A stretch of DNA of 11,364 nt from Polaromonas sp. (GTDB lineage: Bacteria; Pseudomonadota; Gammaproteobacteria; Burkholderiales; Burkholderiaceae_C). A program made the position numbers and the translations under genes. The DNA lies in NCBI GenBank assembly GCA_014376885.1, contig JACMQR010000087.1:1-11364 (forward strand). The letters are read 5' to 3'. Position 1 is the first letter of the stretch. Each line of letters starts with the position of its first letter. Shown one piece after another: positions 1 through 7,816 of this stretch. The notes under the pieces were generated by a model, which worked only from the letters and a program-made list of their open reading frames with translations, did not search any database and was not told the origin of the DNA.

Positions 1-2
1 GC

Positions 3-1040
3 TGGGCGCAGGTGCCCGACGCCATGCAGGGCGACGTCCGGCGCTACCTTGGGGTGCTGGCCTTTGCGCTGGCGCCTTCACTGCTGTTCAAGCTCTACGC
101 CACCTTCAACCAGTCCCTTGGCAAGCCGCGCCTGGTGACCTGGCTGCAGCTGGCGGCGCTGGCGCTCAAGATTCCTTTGTCGCTTTGGTGGGTGTTCGGC
201 GGGGCGGGCGTCGAGGCCATGGGCGCTGTCGGCTGCGCCTGGGCAACGCTGGTGGTGAACTATGCGCTGCTGATCCTCGCGGTAACCATGCTGCGCACCC
301 AGGCCATCTACCAGCCTTTGCGGGTCTGGCAAGCCATGGAGCGGCCTGACTGGCGGCAGATCGGCAGCTTTTTGCGATTGGGCCTGCCGGGCGGGCTGGC
401 CTATCTGGTGGAAATTACTTCGTTTACCCTGATGGCGCTGTTTATTGCGCGGCTGGGCACCGCGGCATCGGCCAGCCACCAGATCGCCGCCAGCGTGGCG
501 ACAGTGCTGTACATGATGCCGCTGTCGCTGGCCGTGGCCAGCAGCGCCCGGGTGTCGTACTGGCTGGGCGCCGGACAGCCAGACCAGGCCAGGCAGGTGG
601 TTTTTATGGCGTTAAAGCTTTGTGTGCTTGTGTCTGTTGGGTTTCTAGCTATTATTTTGATATCACGTCAGGTTTTGTCTACCTGGTACTCGGCCACGCC
701 GGATGTCGTGGCAATGGCTTCGGCGCTGCTGGTGTGGGTGGCTTTTTACCATGTCGCCGACGCCCTGCAGGCGCTGTGCGCTTTTTTGCTGCGCTGCTAC
801 CGCATCGCGCTGGCGCCGCTGATCGTGTACGGGGTGCTGCTGTGGGGACTTGGTTTGTATGGCGGCTATCGGCTGGCCTATGTCGGCCTTGCCGGGCACG
901 CCGCAAGCCAGTCGGCAAGCAGTTTCTGGCTTGCCAGCACGGTGGCCATCGGCCTGGTGGCGGCCTGCCTGCTTGGCCTGCTGCTGCAGGCCGTTGGGCG
1001 CAAGCGACCAGTCCAGGCCAGCGGTCCTCAAGCCGGCTGA
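3..1040 (+). CDS. MATE family efflux transporter (5'-truncated by window edge)
   Basis: Inner-membrane antiporter of the MATE (NorM-like) family, which typically exports cationic drugs or metabolites in exchange for Na+ or H+. About 345 residues are visible; the family usually has 440-470, so roughly the first 100 are outside the window. The frame stays open to the left edge (codons W-A-Q precede the GTG at 12), so that GTG is not the real start. What is seen: many hydrophobic helices, a family-like stretch LLFKLYATFNQSLGKPR near the left edge, a G-x-P-G-G-L-A-Y motif at about 382-405 that fits the start of the second six-helix half, and a late L-x-x-C-Y-R segment. Substrate cannot be told. 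The last 13 bp overlap the convergent phoR gene. Codons from about 600 to 680 are AT-rich and unlike the rest of the gene, although the frame is intact and still encodes a membrane helix. Confidence 0.88.
   Translation, partial: WAQVPDAMQGDVRRYLGVLAFALAPSLLFKLYATFNQSLGKPRLVTWLQLAALALKIPLSLWWVFGGAGVEAMGAVGCAWATLVVNYALLILAVTMLRTQAIYQPLRVWQAMERPDWRQIGSFLRLGLPGGLAYLVEITSFTLMALFIARLGTAASASHQIAASVATVLYMMPLSLAVASSARVSYWLGAGQPDQARQVVFMALKLCVLVSVGFLAIILISRQVLSTWYSATPDVVAMASALLVWVAFYHVADALQALCAFLLRCYRIALAPLIVYGVLLWGLGLYGGYRLAYVGLAGHAASQSASSFWLASTVAIGLVAACLLGLLLQAVGRKRPVQASGPQAG
600..680 (+). other. AT-rich, rare-codon patch inside the MATE gene
   Basis: Positions 601-680 are about 36% GC by hand count, against clearly above 60% in the surrounding gene. 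In frame, the patch uses TTA, CTA, ATA, TCA and several CTT/TCT/GTT codons that the rest of the gene avoids. It still encodes a plausible membrane helix (VFMALKLCVLVSVGFLAIIL). The stretch 647-664 reads AGCTATTATTTTGATATC, which resembles the inverted repeat at 8587-8605. Seen directly: composition, codons and similarity. Inferred: remnant of a short dispersed element, or a locally diverged segment. Confidence 0.55.
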
Positions 1041-2374
1041 GTTTGCCGCCGCACCCGGCCGGCCGGAAAAATAATACAAAAGCACGATCCTTTTCCCAAC
1101 TGGCTTTCAATCCGCAGCTCGGCGCCATGGCGCTGGGCGACATGCTTGACGATGGCCAGGCCCAGGCCGGTGCCGCCGGTTTCCCGCGAACGGCTGCGGT
1201 CGACCCGGTAAAACCGCTCGGTCAGGCGGGGCAGGTGCTCGGCCGCAATGCCGGGGCCGGAATCCCGGACACAAAACATACCGCGCCCATCGGCCAGCAT
1301 CGTCCAGTAAATCTCGATCAAACCGCCGCCGGGCGTGTAGCGCACGGCATTGTTCACCAAATTCGACAGGGCGCTGCACAGTTCGCGCCGCAGGCCGGCA
1401 ATCTCGCAGGCCGGTCCGGTTTCAAAGGTCAGCTCATGGCCCTGGGCCGCAATCACGCTGGACAAGGCGCGGGCTTCCTGCTCGCACTGGGCAAACATCG
1501 AGGCAGTCGCGGTCCACTCATGGGCACCGGGCAGTGGGCTGCCTTCCAGCCGTGACAGGGTCAGCAGGTCGTCCACCAGGGTTTGCATGCGCTGCGACTG
1601 CAACCCCATCAGTGCCAGGTAGCGGTCGCGCTCAGGCTTTTTCAGCGGCAGGGTCTGCAGCGTTTCGATAAAGCCCGACACCACCGTCAGCGGCGTGCGG
1701 ATTTCATGCGAGACATTGGCCACAAAGTCGCGGCGCATGACCTCGGCCTGCTCCAGCGCGGTGATGTCTCGCGACAGCAAAAGCTTTCTGTCCTTGCGGT
1801 AGCGGTGGACATGCACGGACAGCCGGACAGGCCGCGCCGGCGTGCTGGAGCTTCCCAAAATAACCACCTCGTGCAAAAAACTGGCCGCTGTCATGTAGGC
1901 ATTGAACACCGGGTCGCGCACCAGGTTGGCGATGTGCTGCTGCAGGTCGCGCCGGGCATCAAAGCCGAAATGCTGGGCGGCGGTCTGATTGCACCATTCA
2001 ATGCGCCCTTCGTCGTCCAGCAAGACCACGCCGCTCGGTGACGCCTGCAAGGCAGCCAAAAACTCGTCCAGGCGCGCCTGGCTTTCGCTGTACTGCTGAT
2101 GGCTGTTTTTCAGCAAGCGGCGAATGCGGTCGGCCGCCTCGCCCCACACGCCGGGCAGGCTGGGCTGGGCGCCGGCCATCAGCAGCGGTGTTTCGTTGCT
2201 TTGCTCCGACCGCAGCCAGGCGAGCATGCGCCGCGCGTACCAGCTGTCAATCAACTGCCAGGCGGCCGCACCAAGCAGCAAGCCCCAGGCCAGGCCTTCT
2301 CGGGACGCGAGCCACCAGCCGGCAGCACCACCGGCCACACCACAAGCCAGAAAAGCAATCCAGCGCCGGATCAT
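1028..2374 (-). CDS. phoR: Phosphate regulon sensor histidine kinase PhoR
   Basis: Membrane histidine kinase that phosphorylates PhoB when phosphate is scarce and dephosphorylates it when phosphate is plentiful, under control of the Pst-PhoU complex. 448 residues. Two hydrophobic segments lie at about 4-22 and 27-42, with almost no periplasmic part, as is typical for PhoR. A PAS-like domain follows (about 101-200, starting EFLAALQASPSGVVLLD). The H-box is VSHEIRTPL with phospho-acceptor His223. The ATPase domain has the N-box NNAVRYTP (341-348), G1 DSGPGI (371-376), F-box ERFYRVD and G2 GTGLGLAIVKH (401-411). The start chosen is the ATG overlapping the phoB stop as ATGA; the frame stays open upstream, but that part is antisense-like Arg-rich sequence inside phoB. 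The nearest GGAG is only 2 nt from the ATG, so translation probably depends on coupling to phoB. Its 3' end overlaps the MATE gene. Confidence 0.95.
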   Translation of the reverse strand: MIRRWIAFLACGVAGGAAGWWLASREGLAWGLLLGAAAWQLIDSWYARRMLAWLRSEQSNETPLLMAGAQPSLPGVWGEAADRIRRLLKNSHQQYSESQARLDEFLAALQASPSGVVLLDDEGRIEWCNQTAAQHFGFDARRDLQQHIANLVRDPVFNAYMTAASFLHEVVILGSSSTPARPVRLSVHVHRYRKDRKLLLSRDITALEQAEVMRRDFVANVSHEIRTPLTVVSGFIETLQTLPLKKPERDRYLALMGLQSQRMQTLVDDLLTLSRLEGSPLPGAHEWTATASMFAQCEQEARALSSVIAAQGHELTFETGPACEIAGLRRELCSALSNLVNNAVRYTPGGGLIEIYWTMLADGRGMFCVRDSGPGIAAEHLPRLTERFYRVDRSRSRETGGTGLGLAIVKHVAQRHGAELRIESQLGKGSCFCIIFPAGRVRRQTQPA

Positions 2375-3096
2375 GACTCCGGCGATGCCGCGCCGGCGGG
2401 GCTTTTGGCCATGACGGCCGTCAGCCGGTAGCCGGCCCCGCGAACCGTCTCGACCATCGGGCCGGCCGCGCCAAGGGCTTCGCGCAGCCGCTTGACATGC
2501 ACATCGACCGTGCGCTCTTCGATGAACACATGGTCGCCCCACACCTTGTCGAGCAGGCTGCTTCGGCTGTGCACCCGCTCCGGATGCCGCATCAGGTGGT
2601 GCATCAGCTTGAACTCCGTCGGCCCCAGCTTGAGTTCGCGGCTTTCATAAGCGATCCGGTGGGTGGCGGCATCGAGTGTCAAGGCGCCCACCGTCACGCT
2701 GTCGCCCGCCGACTCCGGTGCCCGGCGGCGCAGCACGGCGCGGATGCGGGCCAGCAGCTCCTGGGTCGAAAAAGGCTTGGTGATGTAGTCGTCCGCGCCG
2801 GCATCCAGTCCGGCAACCTTGTCGGACTCGTCGCCCCGGGCGGTCAACATCAGGATCGGGATGCTTCGGGTCCGGTCCTGCTTGCGCCAGTGGCGCGCCA
2901 GGCTCAGGCCGCTTTGGCCCGGCAGCATCCAGTCGAGCAAAATCACATCAGGCAGCATCGCATCGAGCTCGCGCTGGGCCGCGATGCTGTCATACGCGAC
3001 CACCGGCGTAAAGCCGCCGTGCCGCAGGTTGATCTGGATCAGTTCGGCAATGGCGGGTTCGTCTTCGACAATCAGCACCCGGGGCAATGGTTTCAT
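2371..3096 (-). CDS. phoB: Phosphate regulon response regulator PhoB
   Basis: OmpR/PhoB-family transcription factor; when phosphorylated by PhoR it binds 11-bp-period direct repeats (Pho boxes) and recruits sigma-70 RNA polymerase. 241 residues. Receiver domain at about 5-120: acidic pocket Glu11-Asp12, phospho-acceptor Asp55 in VILLDWMLPG, Thr85 in LTAR, Lys107 in DYITKPF. Winged-helix DNA-binding domain at about 134-230, with recognition-helix region RTVDVHVKRLREAL and the terminal hairpin VRGAGYRL. The ATG was chosen because the protein then begins MKPLPRVLIVEDEP as in the family, 4 nt after the phoU stop; a longer open frame runs into phoU but has no homology-like content. No good ribosome site is visible, so coupling to phoU is likely. 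It ends in an ATGA overlap with phoR. Confidence 0.96.
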   Translation of the reverse strand: MKPLPRVLIVEDEPAIAELIQINLRHGGFTPVVAYDSIAAQRELDAMLPDVILLDWMLPGQSGLSLARHWRKQDRTRSIPILMLTARGDESDKVAGLDAGADDYITKPFSTQELLARIRAVLRRRAPESAGDSVTVGALTLDAATHRIAYESRELKLGPTEFKLMHHLMRHPERVHSRSSLLDKVWGDHVFIEERTVDVHVKRLREALGAAGPMVETVRGAGYRLTAVMAKSPAGAASPES

Positions 3097-3100
3097 GATG

Positions 3101-3805
3101 TCATGACTTGAGGGCCGACTCGATCTGGTCCATCGGGCTGTGCCTGACATCGGTTCCCTTGACGATGTAGATGATGCATTCGGCAATGTTTTTGGCATGG
3201 TCGCCGACGCGCTCGATGGCCTTGGCCACAAACAGCAGGTCCAGGCTGGCCGAAATCGTTCGCGGATCTTCCATCATGTAGGTGATCAGCTTGCGCACAA
3301 AGCCGTCGAACTCACAGTCGATCTGGTCGTCTTCTTTCAAGATCGACAGGGACGCCGCCGTGTCGAGCCGGGCAAAGGCGTCAAGCGCCTTGCGCAGCAG
3401 GCCAGAGGCCAGGTCAGCGGCCACCCGCAGGTCGGATGTCGGCAACGAGCGCGATGCACCGCTGTGCATGATCGACTTGACCATGCGGGCGATTTTTGCG
3501 GCCTCGTCGCCGGCCCGCTCCAGGTTGGCGGTGGTCTTGGAAATAGCGATCAGCAGGCGCAAATCGCGCGCCGTGGGCTGGCGCCGCGCGATGATGGACG
3601 ACAGCTCGCGGTCGATGTCGAGCTCCATGGCATTGACGCGAAGCTCCGTTTCAATGACCTGGTTGGCGCTTTCGGCGCTGTACTGCGACAGCGCATAGAT
3701 GGCCAGCCGCAGCTGGGACTCGACCAGCCCGCCGAGTTCCATCACGCGGGACGAAACCGTGTTGAGTTCGCTGTCGAACTGGGCAGAAAGATGTTTGTCG
3801 GGCAT
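3101..3805 (-). CDS. phoU: Phosphate signalling protein PhoU
   Basis: Cytoplasmic, peripheral-membrane helical protein that links the Pst transporter to PhoR and keeps the Pho response off when phosphate is sufficient; also implicated in limiting phosphate uptake. 234 residues, the usual family length, made of two three-helix repeats. Each repeat carries the conserved metal-binding E-R-x-G-D motif: ERAGDEAAKIA at 96-106 and ERVGDHAKNIAE at 198-209. The start is the ATG 8 nt downstream of a clear AAGGAG ribosome site (3814-3819 on the complementary strand), not the longer open frame that runs back into pstB. It lies 23 nt after pstB and 4 nt before phoB, which argues for co-transcription. Confidence 0.96.
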   Translation of the reverse strand: MPDKHLSAQFDSELNTVSSRVMELGGLVESQLRLAIYALSQYSAESANQVIETELRVNAMELDIDRELSSIIARRQPTARDLRLLIAISKTTANLERAGDEAAKIARMVKSIMHSGASRSLPTSDLRVAADLASGLLRKALDAFARLDTAASLSILKEDDQIDCEFDGFVRKLITYMMEDPRTISASLDLLFVAKAIERVGDHAKNIAECIIYIVKGTDVRHSPMDQIESALKS

Positions 3806-3813
3806 GGTGTGCG

Positions 3814-3819
3814 CTCCTT
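3814..3819 (-). promoter_or_regulatory. Ribosome binding site of phoU
   Basis: AAGGAG on the minus strand, 8 nt before the phoU ATG at 3805. It fixes the start inside a much longer open frame. Confidence 0.8.
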
Positions 3820-3828
3820 GTCTCGTGG

Positions 3829-4611
3829 TCAGCCGAAACGGCCGGTAATGTAGTCTTCGGTTTCCTTGCGCTTGGGCTTGAAGAAGATGTCTTCGGTTGC
3901 GCCGAACTCGACCAGATCGCCCAGGTACATGTAGGCGGTGTAGTCGCTGCAACGCGCCGCCTGCTGCATATTGTGGGTCACGATGACCACGGTGTAGTCG
4001 TTTTTCAGCTCGGCAATAAGGTCTTCCACCTTGGCGGTGGAAATCGGGTCGAGCGCTGAACACGGCTCGTCAAGCAGCAACACCTCGGGCTTGATCGCAA
4101 TGCCCCGGGCAATGCACAGGCGCTGCTGCTGGCCACCGGACAGGCTCGAGCCGTTTTGGTTGAGCTTGTCCTTGACTTCCCCCCACAAGGCGGCCTTGCG
4201 CAAGGCCCATTCGACCCGCTCGTCCATGTCGGACGAGTTGAGGCTTTCAAACAATTTGACGCCAAATGCGATATTGTCGTAGATCGACATCGGGAACGGC
4301 GTCGGTTTTTGAAACACCATGCCGACCTTGGCCCGCAACAGGGCGACGTCTTCCTTGGAGGTCAGCAGGTCGACGCCGTCGAGCAGCACCTGGCCTTGCG
4401 CGCGCTGCTCGGGATACAGCGCATACATGCGGTTGAAGATGCGCAGCAGGGTCGACTTGCCGCAGCCCGAAGGCCCGATGAAGGCGGTGACCTTGTGCTC
4501 GGGAATTTCCAGGTTGATATTTTTCAGGGCGTGGAACTTGCCGTAATAAAAATCGAGCTTGCTGACCGAGATTTTCGATTTTTCGAGAATGGCGTTTTGA
4601 GGGTTCATCAT
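3829..4611 (-). CDS. pstB: Phosphate ABC transporter ATP-binding protein PstB
   Basis: Cytoplasmic ATPase of the high-affinity PstSCAB phosphate importer. 260 residues, typical for PstB. Walker [10 protein letters not shown] (46-54), Q-loop at Gln101 in [15 protein letters not shown] (a PstB hallmark), signature LSGGQQQR (157-164), Walker B VLLLDEP with Asp181-Glu182, and H-loop His213 in VTHNM. The C-terminus DYITGRFG is characteristic of PstB. Two adjacent ATGs (4611 and 4608) could start the protein. Only an A-run, not a GGAG-type site, precedes them. It follows pstA after 41 nt and precedes phoU by 23 nt. Confidence 0.97.
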   Translation of the reverse strand: MMNPQNAILEKSKISVSKLDFYYGKFHALKNINLEIPEHKVTAFIGPSGCGKSTLLRIFNRMYALYPEQRAQGQVLLDGVDLLTSKEDVALLRAKVGMVFQKPTPFPMSIYDNIAFGVKLFESLNSSDMDERVEWALRKAALWGEVKDKLNQNGSSLSGGQQQRLCIARGIAIKPEVLLLDEPCSALDPISTAKVEDLIAELKNDYTVVIVTHNMQQAARCSDYTAYMYLGDLVEFGATEDIFFKPKRKETEDYITGRFG

Positions 4612-4652
4612 TTTTTTGTATGGTGGAAAGCCGGCCGGCGCCTGCCGGTTGT

Positions 4653-5525
4653 TCAGTCTTTTTTGCGTGTCAGCACACGCGCCAGGATATTCAACCCCAG
4701 CACGGCCATCGTGATGATGAACACGCCAGCCCAGGCCAGGCTTTGCCAGTTTTCATACGGGCTCATGGCAAACTTGAAAATGGTCACCGGCAGGCTGGCC
4801 ATCGGCTGGTTCAGGTTCGAGGTCCAGAACTGGTTGTTCAGCGCGGTGAACAGCAGCGGCGCGGTTTCGCCGGCAATGCGCGCCACGGCCAGCAAGATGC
4901 CGGTCACCACCCCGGCGCGCGCCGCCCTGAGCGTGATGCCGGTAATCACCTTCCATTTCGGCGCGCCCAGTGCGTAAGCTGCCTCCCGCAAGCCAGGCGG
5001 CACCAGCTGGAGCATGTTTTCAGTGGTGCGGATCACCACCGGAATGACGATCAGGGCCAGCGCCATGACGCCGGCCCAGCCCGAAAAGGACTGGAAACGG
5101 GCCACCACGATGGCATAGACAAACAGCCCGATCACGATCGACGGGGCCGACAACAAGATGTCGTTGACGAACCGGGTCAATGACGCCAGCGGCCCTTTGG
5201 TGTTGTACTCGGCCAGGTAGATGCCGGCCATGATGCCGATCGGCGTGCCGACAAAGGTGGCCAGCGTGACCATCAGGAACGAGCCGTAGATGGCGTTGGC
5301 GATGCCGCCCTCCTCGTTCGGCGCGGGCGTCATTTCTGTGAATGTCGCCAGCGCAATGCCGCCAATGCCCAGCCGGACGGTTTCCCACAGGATCCAGAAC
5401 AGCCAGAACAGGCCAAACACCATGGCCGCCAGGGACAGCACCAGCGCCACCCGGTTGACCTGCTTGCGCCGGGAAAACTTGGCCAGCCGCGCGGCTTGCG
5501 CAGCGGTTTGCATGGCCGCGCTCAT
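4653..5525 (-). CDS. pstA: Phosphate ABC transporter permease PstA
   Basis: One of the two inner-membrane channel subunits of the Pst importer. 290 residues with about six hydrophobic segments (near 25-48, 80-104, 127-143, 151-166, 204-227 and 266-284). The cytoplasmic EAA loop that docks PstB is [19 protein letters not shown] (181-199). The start ATG overlaps the pstC stop as ATGA, and a strong GAAGGAG site lies 7 nt upstream inside pstC; Met5 is a possible alternative start. The conserved family features NEEGGI (70-75) and [15 protein letters not shown] [11 protein letters not shown] (216-226) support PstA rather than a generic permease. Confidence 0.96.
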   Translation of the reverse strand: MSAAMQTAAQAARLAKFSRRKQVNRVALVLSLAAMVFGLFWLFWILWETVRLGIGGIALATFTEMTPAPNEEGGIANAIYGSFLMVTLATFVGTPIGIMAGIYLAEYNTKGPLASLTRFVNDILLSAPSIVIGLFVYAIVVARFQSFSGWAGVMALALIVIPVVIRTTENMLQLVPPGLREAAYALGAPKWKVITGITLRAARAGVVTGILLAVARIAGETAPLLFTALNNQFWTSNLNQPMASLPVTIFKFAMSPYENWQSLAWAGVFIITMAVLGLNILARVLTRKKD

Positions 5526-6487
5526 GTGCGGGCTCCTTCGTTTTTCTGCAGCTGCGACAGCATCACCTTGGACAGCGACAGCACCACAAAGGTGATGAAA
5601 AACAGCACCAGGCCGAGATAGATCAGTGACGCCTGGTGCAAGCCTTCGCCAGCCTCGGCAAATTCGTTGGCCAGGGCCGAGGTGATGCTGTTGGCGGCCT
5701 GGAACAAACTCAGCGAATCGAGCTGGTTGAAGTTGCCGATGACAAACGTCACCGCCATGGTTTCGCCCAGCGCGCGGCCCAGCCCGAGCATGATGCCGCC
5801 CATGACGCCGGACTTGGTGTAGGGCAGCACGACCTTGTAGACCACCTCCCAGGTGGTCGAGCCCAGGCCGTAGGCCGACTCCTTGAGCAGCACCGGCGTG
5901 ACCTCAAAAACGTCGCGCATCACGGCAGCGATGAACGGGATGATCATGATCGCCAGGATGATGCCGGCCGACAAGATGCCGATGCCCACCGGCGGCCCGG
6001 AAAACAAGGCCCCCAGGTACGGCACGTCGCTGAACGTGGTCTGCAGCGGCTGCTGCACATAGGTGGCCAGGATCGGGCCGAACACCAGCAGGCCCCACAT
6101 GCCGTAGACGATCGACGGTACCGCTGCCAGCAGCTCGATGGCCGTGCCCAGCGGCCGCTTGAGCCAGGCGGGCGAAAGCTCGGTCAGGAAAAGGGCAATG
6201 CCAAAGCTCACCGGCACGGCGATCAGCAGCGCAATGAACGACGTGGCCAGCGTGCCGTAGATCATCACCAGGCCCCCGTACTCGTTTTTCACCGGGTCCC
6301 AGACGCTGTTCGTCAGAAAGCTCAGGCCGTACTTGCTGATCGCCGGCCAGGCACCGACGACCAGCGACGCCAGGATGCCAAACAGCAGCCCCAGCGTGAG
6401 CAGCGCCGCGCTCAGCGCCACCCAGCCGAAAAGTTTGTCGGGCAAGGGGCTGCGCTTTACAGGTTTCACAGGCGGTGGATTGGTCAT
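5522..6487 (-). CDS. pstC: Phosphate ABC transporter permease PstC
   Basis: Second channel subunit of the Pst importer, in the inner membrane. From the chosen ATG it has 321 residues with about six hydrophobic segments (near 20-45, 73-102, 113-140, 166-190, 228-250 and 288-308). The PstB-docking EAA-type loop is [21 protein letters not shown] (202-222). [18 protein letters not shown] and [11 protein letters not shown] are PstC hallmarks. The start is uncertain: a GTG at 6553 adds 22 residues and has AGAGG 8 nt upstream, whereas the ATG at 6487 lacks a clear ribosome site but gives a more family-like N-terminus. The 3' end overlaps pstA by 4 nt. Confidence 0.94.
   Translation of the reverse strand: MTNPPPVKPVKRSPLPDKLFGWVALSAALLTLGLLFGILASLVVGAWPAISKYGLSFLTNSVWDPVKNEYGGLVMIYGTLATSFIALLIAVPVSFGIALFLTELSPAWLKRPLGTAIELLAAVPSIVYGMWGLLVFGPILATYVQQPLQTTFSDVPYLGALFSGPPVGIGILSAGIILAIMIIPFIAAVMRDVFEVTPVLLKESAYGLGSTTWEVVYKVVLPYTKSGVMGGIMLGLGRALGETMAVTFVIGNFNQLDSLSLFQAANSITSALANEFAEAGEGLHQASLIYLGLVLFFITFVVLSLSKVMLSQLQKNEGART
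5533..5539 (-). promoter_or_regulatory. Ribosome binding site of pstA
   Basis: GAAGGAG on the minus strand, 7 nt before the pstA ATG at 5525 and inside the pstC coding region. It supports the overlapping start. Confidence 0.78.
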
Positions 6488-6500
6488 GGCGCGGTGGTTG

Positions 6501-6523
6501 GCTTTTGCCGGAGGGTCAAAAGC
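6501..6523 (-). other. Perfect hairpin between pstS and pstC
   Basis: A 7-bp perfect inverted repeat (GCTTTTG and CAAAAGC) with a 9-nt loop sits 13 nt upstream of the pstC ATG at 6487. No T-tract follows on the minus strand, so it does not look like a full terminator. A stem at this junction could stabilise the upstream pstS message or modulate pstC translation; known pst operons express the binding protein in excess over the permeases. If the GTG at 6553 is the true start, the stem is inside the coding region. Confidence 0.45.
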
Positions 6524-6561
6524 GGTCCGGCCTGCCGGCAGTGTAGATGACACGAAATAAG

Positions 6562-6566
6562 CCTCT
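6562..6566 (-). promoter_or_regulatory. Possible ribosome binding site for an upstream GTG start of pstC
   Basis: AGAGG on the minus strand lies 8 nt before a GTG at 6553 in the pstC frame. It is the best ribosome-site match in this leader and is the reason the pstC start is left open. Confidence 0.4.
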
Positions 6567-6605
6567 GTGGTGGAAAACTGTGATGCGACAGCCGTGGATG
6601 CCGGA

Positions 6606-7649
6606 TTACCTGTAGGCGACGGCTTTGCCGCCTGCGTCCTTTATCTCGGCCCATGACTTTTCGATGATACTTTTGACAGCCGCCGGCATTGGTACATAGT
6701 CCAGGTCATCAGCGGTCTTGTCGCCGTTTTTGTATGCCCATTCAAAGAACTTCAGCGACGCGGCCGCTTGCGCCGGCTTGTCCTGGACTTTTTGCATCAG
6801 GATGAAGGTCGCTCCCGTGATCGGCCAGGCGTCTTTGCCGGGCTGGTCGGTCAGGATCTGGTAGAAGCTCTTGGCCCAGTCGGCACCCGCGGCAGCGGCC
6901 TTGAAGGCGCTGTCGTCCGGCGAAACAAAGGTGCCCGCCGTATTTTTAAGCTGGGCAAAGGTCATCTTGTTTTGCTTGACATAGGCGTACTCGACATAGC
7001 CGATCGAGTTCGGCAGGCGGCTGACGAAGGCCGCCACGCCTTCATTGCCCTTGCCGCCGGCGCCCACTGGCCAGTTGACCGCCGTGCCCTCGCCCACTTT
7101 TGACTTCCACTCGGCGTTGGCCTTGCTCAGGTAGTTGGTGAATATAAAGCTGGTGCCTGAACCATCGGCGCGGCGCACCGGGGCAATTGCTGCATCGGGC
7201 AAAGCCAGCGCAGGGTTCAGCGCCTTGATGGCCGGGTCTGTCCATTTGGTGATCTTGCCCAGGTAGATGTCGCCCAGCACCTGACCGCTCAGCTTGAGCT
7301 GGCCCGAGGCGATGCCCTTGATGTTGACAACCGGCACCACGCCGCCAATCACGGTGGGAAACTGCATCAGGCCTTTTTTGGCCAGCTCGTCGTCCTTCAG
7401 AGGTGCATCGGAGGCTCCGAAATCCACCGTCTTGGCTTCAATCTGGCGCAACCCGGCGCCCGAGCCCACCGACTGGTAGTTGATCTTCACGCCAGTGGCC
7501 TTGTTGTAGTCAGCGGCCCATTTCGAATAGAGCGGGGCCGGAAAACTGGCGCCGGCACCCGTCACATCCTGGGCGGCCGACAGCGTTGACAAAGCCAGCA
7601 GGCCGGCGCCCAGGCTCAAGGACACCGAAACGTTGAAAATTGATTTCAT
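6606..7649 (-). CDS. pstS: Phosphate-binding periplasmic protein PstS
   Basis: High-affinity periplasmic phosphate-binding protein that feeds the PstCAB importer. 347 residues. A Sec signal peptide is visible at about 1-26 (hydrophobic [16 protein letters not shown], likely cut before Gln27). Phosphate-site motifs: [14 protein letters not shown] (31-44), [11 protein letters not shown] (60-70), [10 protein letters not shown] (75-84) and [11 protein letters not shown] (160-170), which contribute the backbone, Ser, Arg and Asp contacts known in the family. It is the first gene of the minus-strand set, with a ribosome site AAAGGTG 5-7 nt before the ATG and a Pho-box promoter about 50 nt upstream. 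It is followed by a 118-nt gap to pstC that contains a hairpin. Confidence 0.97.
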   Translation of the reverse strand: MKSIFNVSVSLSLGAGLLALSTLSAAQDVTGAGASFPAPLYSKWAADYNKATGVKINYQSVGSGAGLRQIEAKTVDFGASDAPLKDDELAKKGLMQFPTVIGGVVPVVNIKGIASGQLKLSGQVLGDIYLGKITKWTDPAIKALNPALALPDAAIAPVRRADGSGTSFIFTNYLSKANAEWKSKVGEGTAVNWPVGAGGKGNEGVAAFVSRLPNSIGYVEYAYVKQNKMTFAQLKNTAGTFVSPDDSAFKAAAAGADWAKSFYQILTDQPGKDAWPITGATFILMQKVQDKPAQAAASLKFFEWAYKNGDKTADDLDYVPMPAAVKSIIEKSWAEIKDAGGKAVAYR

Positions 7650-7685
7650 CAGAACACCTTTGCGGTTGATAAATAAGGTGGCCCG

Positions 7686-7691
7686 ACTTTA
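7686..7691 (-). promoter_or_regulatory. -10-like element of the pstS promoter
   Basis: TAAAGT on the minus strand, exactly 10 bp downstream of the Pho-box pair at 7702-7719. This is the spacing expected where PhoB replaces a -35. Predicted transcript start near 7679, giving a leader of about 30 nt. Confidence 0.5.
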
Positions 7692-7701
7692 GAAGCCTTA
7701 T

Positions 7702-7719
7702 GTGACAAAACTGTGACAA
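7702..7719 (-). promoter_or_regulatory. Pho box (PhoB site) of pstS
   Basis: On the minus strand, two direct repeats TTGTCAC separated by AGTT, so the GTCA cores are 11 bp apart. This matches the known PhoB layout of 7-bp units (consensus CTGTCAT or close) with 4-bp AT-rich linkers. It lies upstream of pstS, the classic PhoB target. Confidence 0.75.
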
Positions 7720-7766
7720 ATTGCCCGCGTGCTTGACACGCTTGACTGCTCGCCAGCCCCCGTAAA

Positions 7767-7806
7767 GTGTCATGAAACCGTCAAATAATCGTCACAAAAC
7801 AGTCAC
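7767..7806 (+). promoter_or_regulatory. Tandem Pho boxes facing the FAS1 lipoprotein gene
   Basis: Four direct repeats on the plus strand: GTGTCAT, CCGTCAA, TCGTCAC and CAGTCAC, with linkers GAAA, ATAA and AAAA. The GTCA cores start at 7769, 7780, 7791 and 7802, exactly 11 bp apart. This fits two or more stacked PhoB dimers. A weaker fifth unit (CATTCCT, 7811-7817) is in phase but lacks the core. The orientation is towards the gene at 7865. Confidence 0.75.
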
Positions 7807-7816
7807 CAAACATTCC

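Noticed and set aside
1..12. 12-base match between the window start and the spacer near 8492-8503
   Set aside because: Short, GC-rich and of a kind expected by chance in this composition; the flanks do not match.
12..14. GTG at 12 as the start of the MATE gene
   Set aside because: The frame is open to the window edge and about 100 residues of the family are missing, so this is an internal codon.
620..1555. Long plus-strand open frame (311 codons) crossing the MATE 3' end and phoR
   Set aside because: It runs antisense to phoR and out of frame with the MATE gene; it has no domain-like content and reflects high GC.
3100..3107. 8-bp palindrome GTCATGAC at the phoU/phoB junction as an operator
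   Set aside because: It is formed by the phoU stop and its overlapping coding bases, with no second half-site in Pho-box phase; probably coincidental.
5636..6550. Plus-strand open frame (304 codons) opposite pstC
   Set aside because: It is composed of Gln/His/Arg/Asp-rich low-complexity sequence, typical of the antisense of a membrane protein gene. The opposite strand is a clear PstC.
7733..7738. Perfect -35-like TTGACA on the plus strand upstream of the FAS1 gene
   Set aside because: No -10-like hexamer lies at 16-18 bp spacing; the region there is GC-rich. The Pho-box plus TATGCT arrangement is a better fit.
7734..7746. Two further GTCA cores on the minus strand (complements of 7734-7737 and 7743-7746) as extra pstS Pho-box units
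   Set aside because: They are 9 bp apart and 20 bp from the next unit, out of the 11-bp phase PhoB needs.
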